Below the pieces are notes generated by a model. That model saw nothing but the letters and a program-made list of their open reading frames with translations, made no database searches and was not told the origin of the DNA. A program made the translations under genes and the position numbers. From an uncultured Clostridia bacterium (GTDB taxonomy: Bacteria > Bacillota_I > Bacilli_A > RF39 > UBA660), in contig CAMVAF010000009.1 in NCBI GenBank assembly GCA_947165365.1, positions 1 through 47,082 on the forward strand: 47,082 nucleotides of DNA. The letters are read 5' to 3'. This document shows, piece after piece, positions 1-7,041 of this stretch. Within the stretch, counting starts at the first letter, position 1. Every line of letters begins with the position of its first letter.

Positions 1-5
1 CTCCT

Positions 6-386
6 TTATTTTATACATTTATCACACAAACCATTAATAATGATATGTTCTTTACTTGGTTTAAAATGATGTTTCATAATAATATGACTTGATAATTCAC
101 CAATACAATCACAATCTATATGTACCATACTACCACAATTATTACATTTTAAATAAAAATGATTTTCCTGATGACATTCTTCTAAATATTGATAATAGGT
201 TATATTATCATTACCAATATCTTTACTTAATCTATTATCTTTAACTAATTTATCAACAAAACGATAAATTGTAGTTAATCCAACATTACCATTTAATTCT
301 TGATATAAATCTTTAATAGTGAATTCCTTCTTTTGTTTTTTTATAACATTCATGATAACATCTTTTTGTTTAGTATTATAACCCAT
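6..386 (-). CDS. Fur-family metal-dependent repressor (Fur/Zur/PerR-like)
   Basis: This is a 126-residue protein of the usual Fur-family size. Residues 1-75 form the winged-helix DNA-binding region (a GLTTIYRFVDKL recognition helix is visible). The C-terminal dimerisation part has a CNNCG pair near residue 81 and a CDKC pair near the end, the four-Cys structural zinc site of the family, plus a His-rich stretch (HHFK, EHIII) that could bind the regulatory metal. A good ribosome site (AAAGGGATGA) precedes the ATG. A perfect 7-1-7 inverted repeat overlaps its own predicted transcription start, so autoregulation is likely. The sequence does not decide whether iron, zinc or peroxide is sensed. The small size and operator do not separate Fur from Zur, so no symbol is given. 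Confidence 0.88.
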   Translation of the reverse strand: MGYNTKQKDVIMNVIKKQKKEFTIKDLYQELNGNVGLTTIYRFVDKLVKDNRLSKDIGNDNITYYQYLEECHQENHFYLKCNNCGSMVHIDCDCIGELSSHIIMKHHFKPSKEHIIINGLCDKCIK

Positions 387-405
387 ATAATCATCCCTTT
401 CAATT

Positions 406-420
406 TGAAAATGATTTTCA
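406..420. promoter_or_regulatory. Fur-type 7-1-7 operator
   Basis: TGAAAAT-G-ATTTTCA is a perfect 7-1-7 inverted repeat, the arrangement bound by Fur-family repressors (established for B. subtilis Fur, Zur and PerR boxes). It lies 20 bp upstream of the Fur-family start codon and just downstream of the predicted -10 box, so a bound repressor would cover the transcription start. Which family member binds is inferred. Confidence 0.65.
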
Positions 421-426
421 TATTAG

Positions 427-455
427 ATTATACATTTAAATAAATATTTTTGCAA
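427..455 (-). promoter_or_regulatory. Sigma-A-type promoter of the Fur-family gene
   Basis: On the minus strand a TTGCAA -35 box (450-455) and a perfect TATAAT -10 box (427-432) are separated by 17 bp. The predicted start falls near 420, at the edge of the 7-1-7 operator. Confidence 0.55.
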
Positions 456-485
456 GAAAAAAGATCAAACTTAGTATTTGACCTT
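456..485 (-). terminator. Rho-independent terminator after the aldo/keto reductase remnant
   Basis: A GGTCAAA/TTTGATC hairpin (one G-U pair) is followed on the minus strand by six T. It would end transcripts from the ABC transporter and the reductase remnant before the Fur-family promoter. Confidence 0.6.
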
Positions 486-503
486 ATTATTTATATAATT
501 ATA

Positions 504-657
504 TCATTCTTGTGAACCAAAATCAGGATTCCAATTAGCAAAACCTGCTAAACTTTCATCTGTTTGATGATAAAATGGTGTATCTTTATCTAAAGCATCT
601 ATTTTATTCATATCTTCTTCACTTAATTCAAAATCAAAAATATTTAAATTATTAAAC
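504..657 (-). pseudogene. C-terminal remnant of an aldo/keto reductase
   Basis: About 50 codons read FNNLNIFDFELSEEDM, then a KIDALDKDTPFY segment, and end in NPDFGSQE before TGA. This is the characteristic C-terminus of the aldo/keto reductase family, whose members are normally about 280 residues. The catalytic barrel is missing. The fragment starts directly at the stop codon of the ABC exporter, and the frame is closed by a stop just upstream, so it is a deletion remnant and not an expressed small gene. The exporter probably replaced the 5' part of the reductase. Confidence 0.75.
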
Positions 658-2343
658 CTATTTTATCGATTTATATAATCTTGAAAAATATCCCTCTTTA
701 AGAAGTAATTCCTGATACTTTCCTTGTTCTTTAATAGAACCATTTTCTAATACATAAATGGTATCAACATCCTTGATTGTCTCTAATCGATGCGCAATTA
801 TAATTAACGTTTTATTTTTTAAGTATTTTAAAACATTTTCCATAACTAATTTCTCTGTTATATTATCAAGTCCTGATGTTGCCTCATCTAAAATTATTAT
901 TTTAGATTCATCAAAAAATAATCTTGCTAATGCAACACGCTCTCGTTCTCCACCAGATAAACGGATTCCTTTTTCACCTAATTCCGTATCTAGTCCATCA
1001 CTTAACTTTTCATAAAAATGATCTAAACATACTAGTTTTAACACTTTGATTATTTCTTCATCACTTATTGTTTTATCAAATACTAAGTTTTCTCTAAGTG
1101 TTCCATCAAATATGGGTACATCCTGTGATATATAAGTTACATTATCATAAAAAGAATTTAAGTTTATCTTAGATAATTCCTTATTATCAATTAAAATATT
1201 ACCATTATGATATTTTATTAATCCCATAATTAATTTAATAATTGTTGATTTACCACTGCCTGATTCCCCAACTAATGCAATTGAAGAATTAGCTTTTATT
1301 TTAAAAGATAAATTATTAATTACCATTTTTTCATTATTATATCCAAAAGATACATTTTTAAATTCAATATTACCATCAACTCTTTTTAAAATATCACCAT
1401 TATTAAGTGATAAATCATCTTTTAAATCTAATAATTCCATATATTTTTTTACAGTTACTTTATTTAATTTATAATCAACATACTCCACATTAAAGATTGC
1501 AATTGGTTCATAAGCTTTTCCAAGTAAAGTTATAATTGTTACTACAGCGCCTACTGATAAATTAGAATTAAATACTGCATAACCTAAAACAATTATTTGT
1601 AAAATATGAACTATTAAAGCAAAAGTAGTAAAGAAAATTTCATGAACTAATTTTATCTTTGTTTTACCATCAACTATATTTTTTATACCATCTTTAGTAA
1701 TTTTAATTTCTGTATCATACATTTTATTAGTTCTAAAGATAACTAATTCCATAAAACCTCTAATTAAATGTTTATTTAAAAACTCTTGATTTAATAATAT
1801 TTTTTCTTTTAATTTATATAATCTTTTTAATAATATATTAGAAATAACTATAACTAAAATATATCCTAAAAAGACAAATAAAACATATTCTTTTTTTACT
1901 CTATAAATAAATATTAAACTAAATAACGCTGTTGGTAATAACCATCTAAATAATTTAAACCAAAAGTCCATTAAGATATCTCTAGATGCTAAAGAACCAT
2001 CTTCTACTTTTTGTGATAACTTTCCTGTACCTATTTTTTGATATTCTAAATAATCAATAGTCGTCATCTTCTTTAATGATTGTAATTTAAAATCTAAATA
2101 TAATTTATTTTTTAATTGTTGTTCAGGATAATTATCTATATAACCTAAAATAGTTGATATAATAAGTAAAATCCCATATATAACCAAAGGCATCAAAGTT
2201 AATGTTTTATATTGAAAAGCATCTAATATTTTTTGATAATAAGTAACTCCATATAAATCTAAAAAATTAATAACTATTCCTATTAATACATAAAATATTA
2301 TCATTTTTTTATTATTTTTAATAACTTCTTTAAATAATTTCAT
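658..2343 (-). CDS. ABC exporter, fused permease and ATPase
   Basis: This is a 561-residue half-transporter. The N-terminal half has about six hydrophobic segments (ABC_membrane type, roughly residues 10-290). The C-terminal ATPase domain carries Walker A GESGSGKST, the signature LSGGERERVALAR, Walker B IIILDEAT and the switch His (IIAHRLETI). It would work as a homodimer exporting a peptide, lipid or drug; the substrate is not evident. The ATG at 2343 is chosen because GAAGGG lies 6 bp upstream; the frame is open 21 codons further up, but that extension looks like leader sequence. A TTGACA/TATATT promoter lies about 190 bp upstream, leaving a long structured leader. It reads directly into the reductase remnant. 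Confidence 0.88.
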   Translation of the reverse strand: MKLFKEVIKNNKKMIIFYVLIGIVINFLDLYGVTYYQKILDAFQYKTLTLMPLVIYGILLIISTILGYIDNYPEQQLKNKLYLDFKLQSLKKMTTIDYLEYQKIGTGKLSQKVEDGSLASRDILMDFWFKLFRWLLPTALFSLIFIYRVKKEYVLFVFLGYILVIVISNILLKRLYKLKEKILLNQEFLNKHLIRGFMELVIFRTNKMYDTEIKITKDGIKNIVDGKTKIKLVHEIFFTTFALIVHILQIIVLGYAVFNSNLSVGAVVTIITLLGKAYEPIAIFNVEYVDYKLNKVTVKKYMELLDLKDDLSLNNGDILKRVDGNIEFKNVSFGYNNEKMVINNLSFKIKANSSIALVGESGSGKSTIIKLIMGLIKYHNGNILIDNKELSKINLNSFYDNVTYISQDVPIFDGTLRENLVFDKTISDEEIIKVLKLVCLDHFYEKLSDGLDTELGEKGIRLSGGERERVALARLFFDESKIIILDEATSGLDNITEKLVMENVLKYLKNKTLIIIAHRLETIKDVDTIYVLENGSIKEQGKYQELLLKEGYFSRLYKSIK

Positions 2344-2530
2344 ACATTTCCCTTCTTTCAAATTTATTTGTGGTATTAAAAAAGAACCTCCTTTCATGAA
2401 CAACAAAAACTACCACAAAATTTTTGTGTTTTTTGTCATTCATAAAGAGATTCTTAGGTTCTCATCATTACTAACCTCACTTATATAAGTGTCACGGTAA
2501 TAAAACGCGAATAACTAATTGATTTATTAC
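2344..2530 (-). promoter_or_regulatory. Long structured leader of the ABC exporter, candidate attenuator
   Basis: The predicted transcript has about 187 nt before the exporter start. Visible elements on the minus strand are a GTAATAAA/TTTATTAC stem, a CACTTATATAAGTG palindrome, an AGGTT (2473-2477)/AACCT (2456-2460) stem, and a CACAAAA/TTTTGTG hairpin. GAACCT at 2456-2461 can pair either with the upstream AGGTT or with AGGTTC at 2384-2389, which is part of a perfect AAAGGAGG ribosome site. A tiny frame MMRT-stop preceded by GAGG sits in the first stem. I do not recognise a known riboswitch class. Confidence 0.4.
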
Positions 2531-2536
2531 AATAAT

Positions 2537-2565
2537 AATATATCAAAATATTTTAATATTGTCAA
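2537..2565 (-). promoter_or_regulatory. Sigma-A-type promoter of the ABC exporter
   Basis: On the minus strand a perfect TTGACA (2560-2565) and TATATT (2537-2542) are separated by 17 bp. It lies between the YgjV-like gene and the exporter leader. Confidence 0.6.
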
Positions 2566-2587
2566 ATTTAGCACCTTTTTATAAAAA

Positions 2588-3103
2588 TCAATTATGCTTT
2601 TTAATATTTTTAAATAATGCTAGAAACACATTGATTAGAGTTATTACTTCAAATACAATAGCAATATATGATTTATATACTATTGCATATATTAACCAAC
2701 ATATTGCTGATATAACACCAACTATTCTTATCTTATTTTCATCATTTGATAAGAAAGATATTATAACTATTGTTGATGCTATCATAGGAAATATCGAATA
2801 TATATTTTGAAAATTCATGATATTAATTATTAATAGAATAATTACAAAAAATATTGATACTAAATACTTGTTTTTTAATTTATATTTATCAAATAAATAT
2901 ATAGTAACAAGGGCAAATAAACCAATTAAATTACATATAGCCCCAGTAATTCCATTTAATAAATAATAATGAATCGTAAAAAATATATAAGCTATTATTT
3001 CCATAAATAATATTTCTTTCTTATTCTTCCTAAAATAACTTAATGCTAATGTACCATAACCAATAGCACCAATAAATTGAGTTATTATCATATTTATATC
3101 CAT
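2588..3103 (-). CDS. YgjV-like integral membrane protein
   Basis: This is a 171-residue protein with about five hydrophobic segments and almost no soluble part. The N-terminal segment (TQFIGAIGYGTLALSYFRKN) and the overall pattern resemble the YgjV family of inner-membrane proteins of unknown function. AAAGGTGATGG precedes the ATG at a normal distance. It is followed by the promoter of the divergently functioning but co-directional ABC exporter, so it is probably its own unit. The substrate or role cannot be inferred. Confidence 0.7.
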   Translation of the reverse strand: MDINMIITQFIGAIGYGTLALSYFRKNKKEILFMEIIAYIFFTIHYYLLNGITGAICNLIGLFALVTIYLFDKYKLKNKYLVSIFFVIILLIINIMNFQNIYSIFPMIASTIVIISFLSNDENKIRIVGVISAICWLIYAIVYKSYIAIVFEVITLINVFLALFKNIKKHN

Positions 3104-3199
3104 ATTCCATCACCTTTATTTAATTATACATTTTATTTTATTAAAATAAAATATATATTACAAATTTATTAATTTATTATTCATTTACCTATTTAAATT

Positions 3200-3576
3200 T
3201 CACTTTTTTATATCAAGAATTATTTTATTTGCCCAAGTTCTAAACTTAATCGCTTTTTTTAGAATTAACTCTAAATTCAATAGAAATAATCATATCAAGA
3301 TTATAGTATGAATATACTCTTTTAACTGAACGGTTTCCTTCTTTTTGAACTTGTGCAATTTTTGCACAAGTTGAATTTTCTTCTAATTCATCATCACTAT
3401 AAATATTACTAATATGTTTAATAATACCACTTCTATCAATAGAAAATAATTTTGTTAATACTTCAACGTTTAACCAAACATCTTCATTATCAAGTAATAC
3501 TTCAACTTGTATATTTCCATCTTCATCATTATAAAAATAATATATTTTTTTCATTTCCAACTATTTTATCAGTCAT
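3200..3576 (-). pseudogene. RhuM-family remnant, twice frameshifted and truncated
   Basis: The N-terminal third of a RhuM-like (virulence RhuM / Fic-associated) protein can be rebuilt across three frames. The ATG at 3576 has a GGGAGG ribosome site and starts MTDKIVGNE. A shift in an A7 run near 3550 leads to IYYFYNDEDG and a long middle part ending YYNLDMIISIEFRVNS. A second shift in another A7 run near 3253 leads to KKAIKFRTWANKIILD and a stop at 3200. Family members are about 330 residues, so at least half is missing. Both shifts are in homopolymers, so phase variation or sequencing error are alternatives for the shifts, but not for the missing C-terminal half. Confidence 0.65.
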
Positions 3577-3635
3577 TGTAACCTCCCTTTACATAATTAT
3601 TCATCAACTATTTGAACTATTTTTTGTTTAAAAGA

Positions 3636-3675
3636 AAACTCACGTTTTCCATTATATATTGGATTTTGTGAGTTT
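3636..3675 (-). terminator. Probable ancestral secA terminator, now displaced
   Basis: AAACTCAC (minus strand, starting inside the stop codon of the outermost SEC-C copy) pairs with GTGAGTTT, with a further TGGA/TCCA match, and is followed by TTTTCTTTT. The position directly behind a secA 3' end is what an original secA terminator would have before the islands inserted. It is now about 15.6 kb from the secA coding region. Confidence 0.6.
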
Positions 3676-3717
3676 ATTTACCACAACACTGTTTATATTT
3701 CTTACCTGAGTCACATG
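3674..3717 (-). repeat. Outer att-like copy of the secA 3' end (SEC-C motif and stop)
   Basis: These 44 bp match the last 44 bp of secA with about eight differences and encode PCDSGKKYKQCCGK and a stop in the same orientation. No complete gene is attached: a stop codon lies a few codons upstream in frame. With the copies at 6998 and 19260 it marks the outer boundary of DNA inserted at the secA 3' end, and it is followed by a terminator. Confidence 0.7.
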
Positions 3718-3787
3718 GAATAATTTACAATTTTTGAGTAATTTTTTCCTTTTAAATTGGCTTTTTTTATTTTAAAAATGCAATTTT

Positions 3788-3840
3788 TTGTTGAATAATT
3801 GTAAGTTTTTATTCAACAACGTATCTAATAACGTATCTAA
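3788..3840. repeat. Inner-end repeats of the small island: inverted repeat plus two CGTATCTAA
   Basis: An 11-bp perfect inverted repeat (TTGTTGAATAA/TTATTCAACAA, 10-nt loop) is followed by CGTATCTAA at 3820-3828 and 3832-3840, 12 bp apart. The same nonamer occurs as a pair at 6897 and 6908, at the other end of this island, in the same orientation. This is the pattern of arm-type integrase sites flanking an att core. The inverted repeat has no T-run on either strand, so it is not a typical terminator. Confidence 0.5.
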
Positions 3841-3850
3841 AAAAATTGAT

Positions 3851-4786
3851 TTAAATTCTGTCTGCATATGGCAATGACTTTATAAAATTTTCAATATAAT
3901 TATAATCAACTTTACCATCAGAAGTAGTCGGTAATTTTATTTTTGTTTGTTTAATTTTTCCTTGATTAAATTTTATTCCATAATTGTATCTAAAATTTTC
4001 CTTATTAATAATTGTCACAAAAAACAAACCAATATATTTATTCATTTTAAATTTTGGAATTAGCAACTCAACATGATCTGATGCTGAAAAACAATTCTCT
4101 TGATATGTACAATAGCCTAAAACAGCGCTATCAACAGTTAGAACATTTCCTTGTTCAGTAAAACAATCATAATATCCTGCTATCCCGTTATTTTTTGCTT
4201 GTGTTGTAACATATGGATATTTGCCTCTACCTATTTCCTCTAATTTTGTTAATGGTGTTGTAGAAGATCCTGTAACATCGAATAAATCTTCAATTTTGAA
4301 ATATTTCCAATTAGTAATATCAATTTTTTTGTTTGATGATTCATTATTTGTAGTAATAACATTTATATCCACATTATCTACCCACTTTGGTAAAGAATCC
4401 GGTAAAATTATATCAGCTAATGTTTTGTTTGCTTGTCTACCATAATTGTACTTATAGGCATTAAATTTTATTGCAGTGCACCAAAACAATTTTTCTTTTT
4501 TTGTCATCTCATATTTAGGCGTTAAAACAAATAAATCTCTTCCACTATAATATGGTTTTTCTTGCAAAAATGTAGATAGAACACTACCACCCGCAGCACA
4601 ACTAATAGTTCCTGCTGGTTGTGGTTCAATACCATCTATTAATTTTACTCTAGCAGATACTCCATTATTTTCTGCAGTTCTTGATACAAAATTTACGTAA
4701 TCTGGATCATTGTCATCTGCAATTTCACAATTAATCAATTCTAAATCTACACCGTATCTTACGTCAAAAATATCGCTAACTCTCAT
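3851..4786 (-). CDS. Restriction-modification specificity (S) subunit, BcgI-B-like
   Basis: This protein of about 311 residues has two target-recognition domains in tandem, each starting with a DLFDV/DIFDV-type motif (residues about 5 and 165) and each ending in a YNYG...LP segment (near 130 and 285). It resembles type I and type IIB S subunits and would give the DNA specificity to the methylase-nuclease encoded just upstream. The frame is open to a GTG at 4801, but GGAG 9 bp before the ATG at 4786 (MRVSDIFDVRYG) favours this start. The 11-bp overlap with the upstream gene implies translational coupling. The size matches BcgI B (about 340 residues). Confidence 0.85.
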   Translation of the reverse strand: MRVSDIFDVRYGVDLELINCEIADDNDPDYVNFVSRTAENNGVSARVKLIDGIEPQPAGTISCAAGGSVLSTFLQEKPYYSGRDLFVLTPKYEMTKKEKLFWCTAIKFNAYKYNYGRQANKTLADIILPDSLPKWVDNVDINVITTNNESSNKKIDITNWKYFKIEDLFDVTGSSTTPLTKLEEIGRGKYPYVTTQAKNNGIAGYYDCFTEQGNVLTVDSAVLGYCTYQENCFSASDHVELLIPKFKMNKYIGLFFVTIINKENFRYNYGIKFNQGKIKQTKIKLPTTSDGKVDYNYIENFIKSLPYADRI

Positions 4787-6587
4787 TTTCGCCATCTCCA
4801 CTACACACTAAATATCCCAAATATTCAGCAACAGTTTTCTCAAAATCTTTCTGAGATAACTTAGAATAATCAGTTTCCATATATGCTTCTGCCAACCATT
4901 CGTCTGAAGCAGATACTTTTTTATTTACTGATAAACCAATCTCTTCTTTTCTATTTCGATATAACTCAAGCCATCTTTTCTCAACATTTTTCCATGAATC
5001 TTTATATTTTTCAACCCTACCTAGGTTTTTTCTTTTTTCAAATCCATCATCTTTATAATAACCAAAGAAAGTAGTTTCATTAGGTGATTTATCATGTCTA
5101 ACTCCCAAATTAAATATCATACAACAAGCAACAACATTTGCTCCTGGATAAAACATATCAGATGGTAGTGAAAAAACTGCATCTAATGTATTTTCTTCAA
5201 GCATTTTTTCTTTAAAGATTTTTATATCACCCTTTGTTCCAATAGCACATTGCATTGGTAAGAGAACAGCTAATTTTCCTCTTTTTAATAGATTTGCAAT
5301 ATAATATACATAATGTAATCCTTTAGATGGATCAGTTGTTGTTTTACTATCCCAAGTTTCAACGTACTTTTGATTTGACTGTTTTCTTGTTGCATTATAT
5401 GGAGGATTCATTAGTACAGTATCAATATTTGCTGCTTTAATCCATTCTTCATTATCGAACATGCTTCCTTGCTTTATATTTGAATTTCCATCACCATGAA
5501 TTAACATGTTCGTAGTTGATAATCCAAATGCAACATCTTCATATTCTATTCCATAAATTTGGTTTAATTTTACATTGTCTTTTTCTGCTTTTGTATCACA
5601 ATCATCCATAGCTTCAGTCATAGCTCTAACTAAAAACGCACCACTTCCACAACATGGATCTAACACTCTTGAATTTCTATTAACATTTAAAACATGACAC
5701 ATAAACTGAGTAATATGATCTGGTGTAAATGCTTGATTCTTATCAGCTTTACCAACATATTTATTAAATGTAGTAAAGAATAGATTTAATAAATCTTGAC
5801 CTTGAGTACTTTGATCATTTATATAAGGCAATATATCTTTTTCAATTGAAGTTAATATTTCGGTCATTTGCTCATTTGTTAATTCCCTAACATCTTGTGA
5901 GCTAAGAACATTTTTGTCCAGCAGTACAAGTTTTTCTGCTTTATTTATATTATCATTTAATAGTTTTTCAAGTTTTTCTCTTACACCAGCTATTACTTGA
6001 CTTGTTGTTAAATTATTATAAACTAACCCGTTTTTTAACGCTAATAAACAGGTACCAACAAACTGGCTCCTTATTTTTTCTTTTATTCCATATTTGTGTA
6101 ACAATTCATTTAAATTATATGTATTTTGTATTACTTTTAACTTGTCATTTTTAGTACCAAAATAAATGTTTTCATATTCATCAAATGATTTTATTTTTCT
6201 TTCATCATCAATATTATTTTCAAATGAAATTCTTAAATCATCACCATACCAAACTTTGATTCTATCATCATTTGTATTTGCCAATATAGCTATTATTTTA
6301 TTATTACTCAATTCCTTTTCGCAATTAATATATGTCTGTATTTGTTTTATAAGTTCTTCATTATTCCACTTGCTAAAATCATCTTTTGTTTCTACTAAAA
6401 TTGATATTTTATCATTTGAAAATCTTAAATCGATAAATTGATAGACTCTGCCGGAACTATTTTCTTGATAATCATCAACATTTTTACCTATTTTACTCAA
6501 TGCCTTTTTATAACTAAATTCTTCATTTTCAATATTGCTTGTCAAATATTTTTCACCTATCGTTGATATAATCCTACTTCTTTTCAT
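4776..6587 (-). CDS. Fused restriction nuclease and N6-adenine methylase, BcgI-A-like type IIB
   Basis: This is a 603-residue protein. Residues 45-90 look like a PD-(D/E)XK nuclease: Asp53 in FIDLRF, then ILVETK (Glu66, Lys68) and a QIQTYI motif. A helical methylase N-terminal region follows. The N6_Mtase domain has motif I LDPCCGSGAF (about 308-317) and motif IV NPPY (about 392-395). Cleavage and methylation in one chain plus a separate S subunit is the BcgI (type IIB) plan, where cutting occurs on both sides of the site. No separate translocating R subunit (DEAD helicase) is present, which argues against classic type I. It overlaps the Phd-like gene upstream by 4 bp and the S gene downstream by 11 bp. 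Confidence 0.85.
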   Translation of the reverse strand: MKRSRIISTIGEKYLTSNIENEEFSYKKALSKIGKNVDDYQENSSGRVYQFIDLRFSNDKISILVETKDDFSKWNNEELIKQIQTYINCEKELSNNKIIAILANTNDDRIKVWYGDDLRISFENNIDDERKIKSFDEYENIYFGTKNDKLKVIQNTYNLNELLHKYGIKEKIRSQFVGTCLLALKNGLVYNNLTTSQVIAGVREKLEKLLNDNINKAEKLVLLDKNVLSSQDVRELTNEQMTEILTSIEKDILPYINDQSTQGQDLLNLFFTTFNKYVGKADKNQAFTPDHITQFMCHVLNVNRNSRVLDPCCGSGAFLVRAMTEAMDDCDTKAEKDNVKLNQIYGIEYEDVAFGLSTTNMLIHGDGNSNIKQGSMFDNEEWIKAANIDTVLMNPPYNATRKQSNQKYVETWDSKTTTDPSKGLHYVYYIANLLKRGKLAVLLPMQCAIGTKGDIKIFKEKMLEENTLDAVFSLPSDMFYPGANVVACCMIFNLGVRHDKSPNETTFFGYYKDDGFEKRKNLGRVEKYKDSWKNVEKRWLELYRNRKEEIGLSVNKKVSASDEWLAEAYMETDYSKLSQKDFEKTVAEYLGYLVCSGDGENES

Positions 6588-6808
6588 TTTCTTTTCACTA
6601 CTCCTTTTTTACATTCATATAAATCCATAATATCAACCATTTTTAAATATTCTTTAAAATCTATTACTACCACATAGTCTTGACCATTTTTTGTAACTCG
6701 CAGTGGTTTTTTAGACTCATGAACTTTTTTAAATAATTTTGCAGCTTTTCCTTTGTTAAAATCTCTTGAAAGTGCCATGTCCTCAATATACTTATTTATT
6801 TCTTGCAT
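6584..6808 (-). CDS. Phd/YefM-like antitoxin-type regulator of the restriction operon
   Basis: This is a 74-residue protein with the Phd/YefM fold pattern: an ALSRDFNKGKAAKLFKKV N-terminal DNA-binding segment followed by KPLRVTKNGQDYVVVIDFKEY. No toxin gene (RelE, Doc or YoeB type) is next to it. Instead it starts an operon with the restriction-modification genes (4-bp overlap). I infer that it represses this operon, in place of the controller protein of many R-M systems. GGAGGG 5 bp before the ATG at 6808 decides the start; a GTG two codons upstream would have no ribosome site. A palindrome sits between the -35 and -10 boxes of its promoter. Confidence 0.72.
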   Translation of the reverse strand: MQEINKYIEDMALSRDFNKGKAAKLFKKVHESKKPLRVTKNGQDYVVVIDFKEYLKMVDIMDLYECKKGVVKRK

Positions 6809-6835
6809 ATACACCCTCCTATTATTCTTATAATA

Positions 6836-6864
6836 ATTATATCAAATGTAAGTACATTTGTAAA
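6836..6864 (-). promoter_or_regulatory. Promoter of the restriction-modification operon
   Basis: On the minus strand TTTACA (6859-6864) and a perfect TATAAT (6836-6841) are separated by 17 bp, with the Phd-like start codon 28 bp downstream. The spacer is almost entirely occupied by a palindromic operator. Confidence 0.65.
6843..6860. promoter_or_regulatory. Palindromic operator inside the restriction operon promoter
   Basis: CAAATGTA-AG-TACATTTG is a perfect 8-2-8 inverted repeat lying between the -10 and -35 boxes. A repressor bound here would block RNA polymerase. The likely ligand is the Phd-like protein encoded first in the operon (inference from autoregulation by this family). Confidence 0.6.
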
Positions 6865-6896
6865 TATAATTGTAATGACATTTTTAAGAAAAAAAA

Positions 6897-6916
6897 CGTA
6901 TCTAAATCGTATCTAA
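6897..6916. repeat. CGTATCTAA pair at the right end of the small island
   Basis: CGTATCTAA at 6897-6905 and 6908-6916, 11 bp apart (one helical turn), repeats the pair at 3820 and 3832 in the same orientation. The pairs lie 82 and 103 bp inside the two SEC-C copies that bound this segment, consistent with integrase arm sites. Confidence 0.5.
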
Positions 6917-6997
6917 AACAAAAAAATTGCAATTTCTTGCAACTTTTAATAATTTAGCAAATCCTTCGCAAACCCTTATATTTATTGGGTTTGAAGG

Positions 6998-7041
6998 CTA
7001 TTTACCACAGCACTGCTTATATTTCTTCCCACTACCACATG
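6998..7041 (-). repeat. Middle att-like copy of the secA 3' end
   Basis: These 44 bp match the secA 3' end with about six differences and encode SCGSGKKYKQCCGK and a TAG stop. The frame continues upstream, after one TAA, into about 30 Asn/Thr-rich codons with no similarity to secA. Downstream on the minus strand (6966-6997) a CCTTCAAACCC/GGGTTTG-AAGG hairpin follows. The copy is the junction between the 12.2 kb and the 3.3 kb inserted segments. Confidence 0.72.

Noticed and set aside
2344-2406. N-terminal extension of the ABC exporter from 2406
   Set aside because: The 21 extra codons contain a ribosome-site-like AAAGGAGG and no family similarity; ATG 2343 has a well-placed GAAGGG.
3788-3819. 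Terminator of the S subunit gene
   Set aside because: The 11-bp stem is perfect, but neither strand has a T-run behind it, so it is listed as a repeat of unknown role.
4776-6587. Classic type I HsdM with a missing HsdR
   Set aside because: The N-terminus has its own Asp...Glu-x-Lys nuclease pattern and the sizes of both subunits fit the BcgI plan, so no separate R subunit is needed.
6998-7041. Independent small SEC-C protein gene at the middle secA-tail copy
   Set aside because: The frame has a TAA four codons before the motif, and the copy ends at the same position as secA. The att interpretation explains all three copies better.
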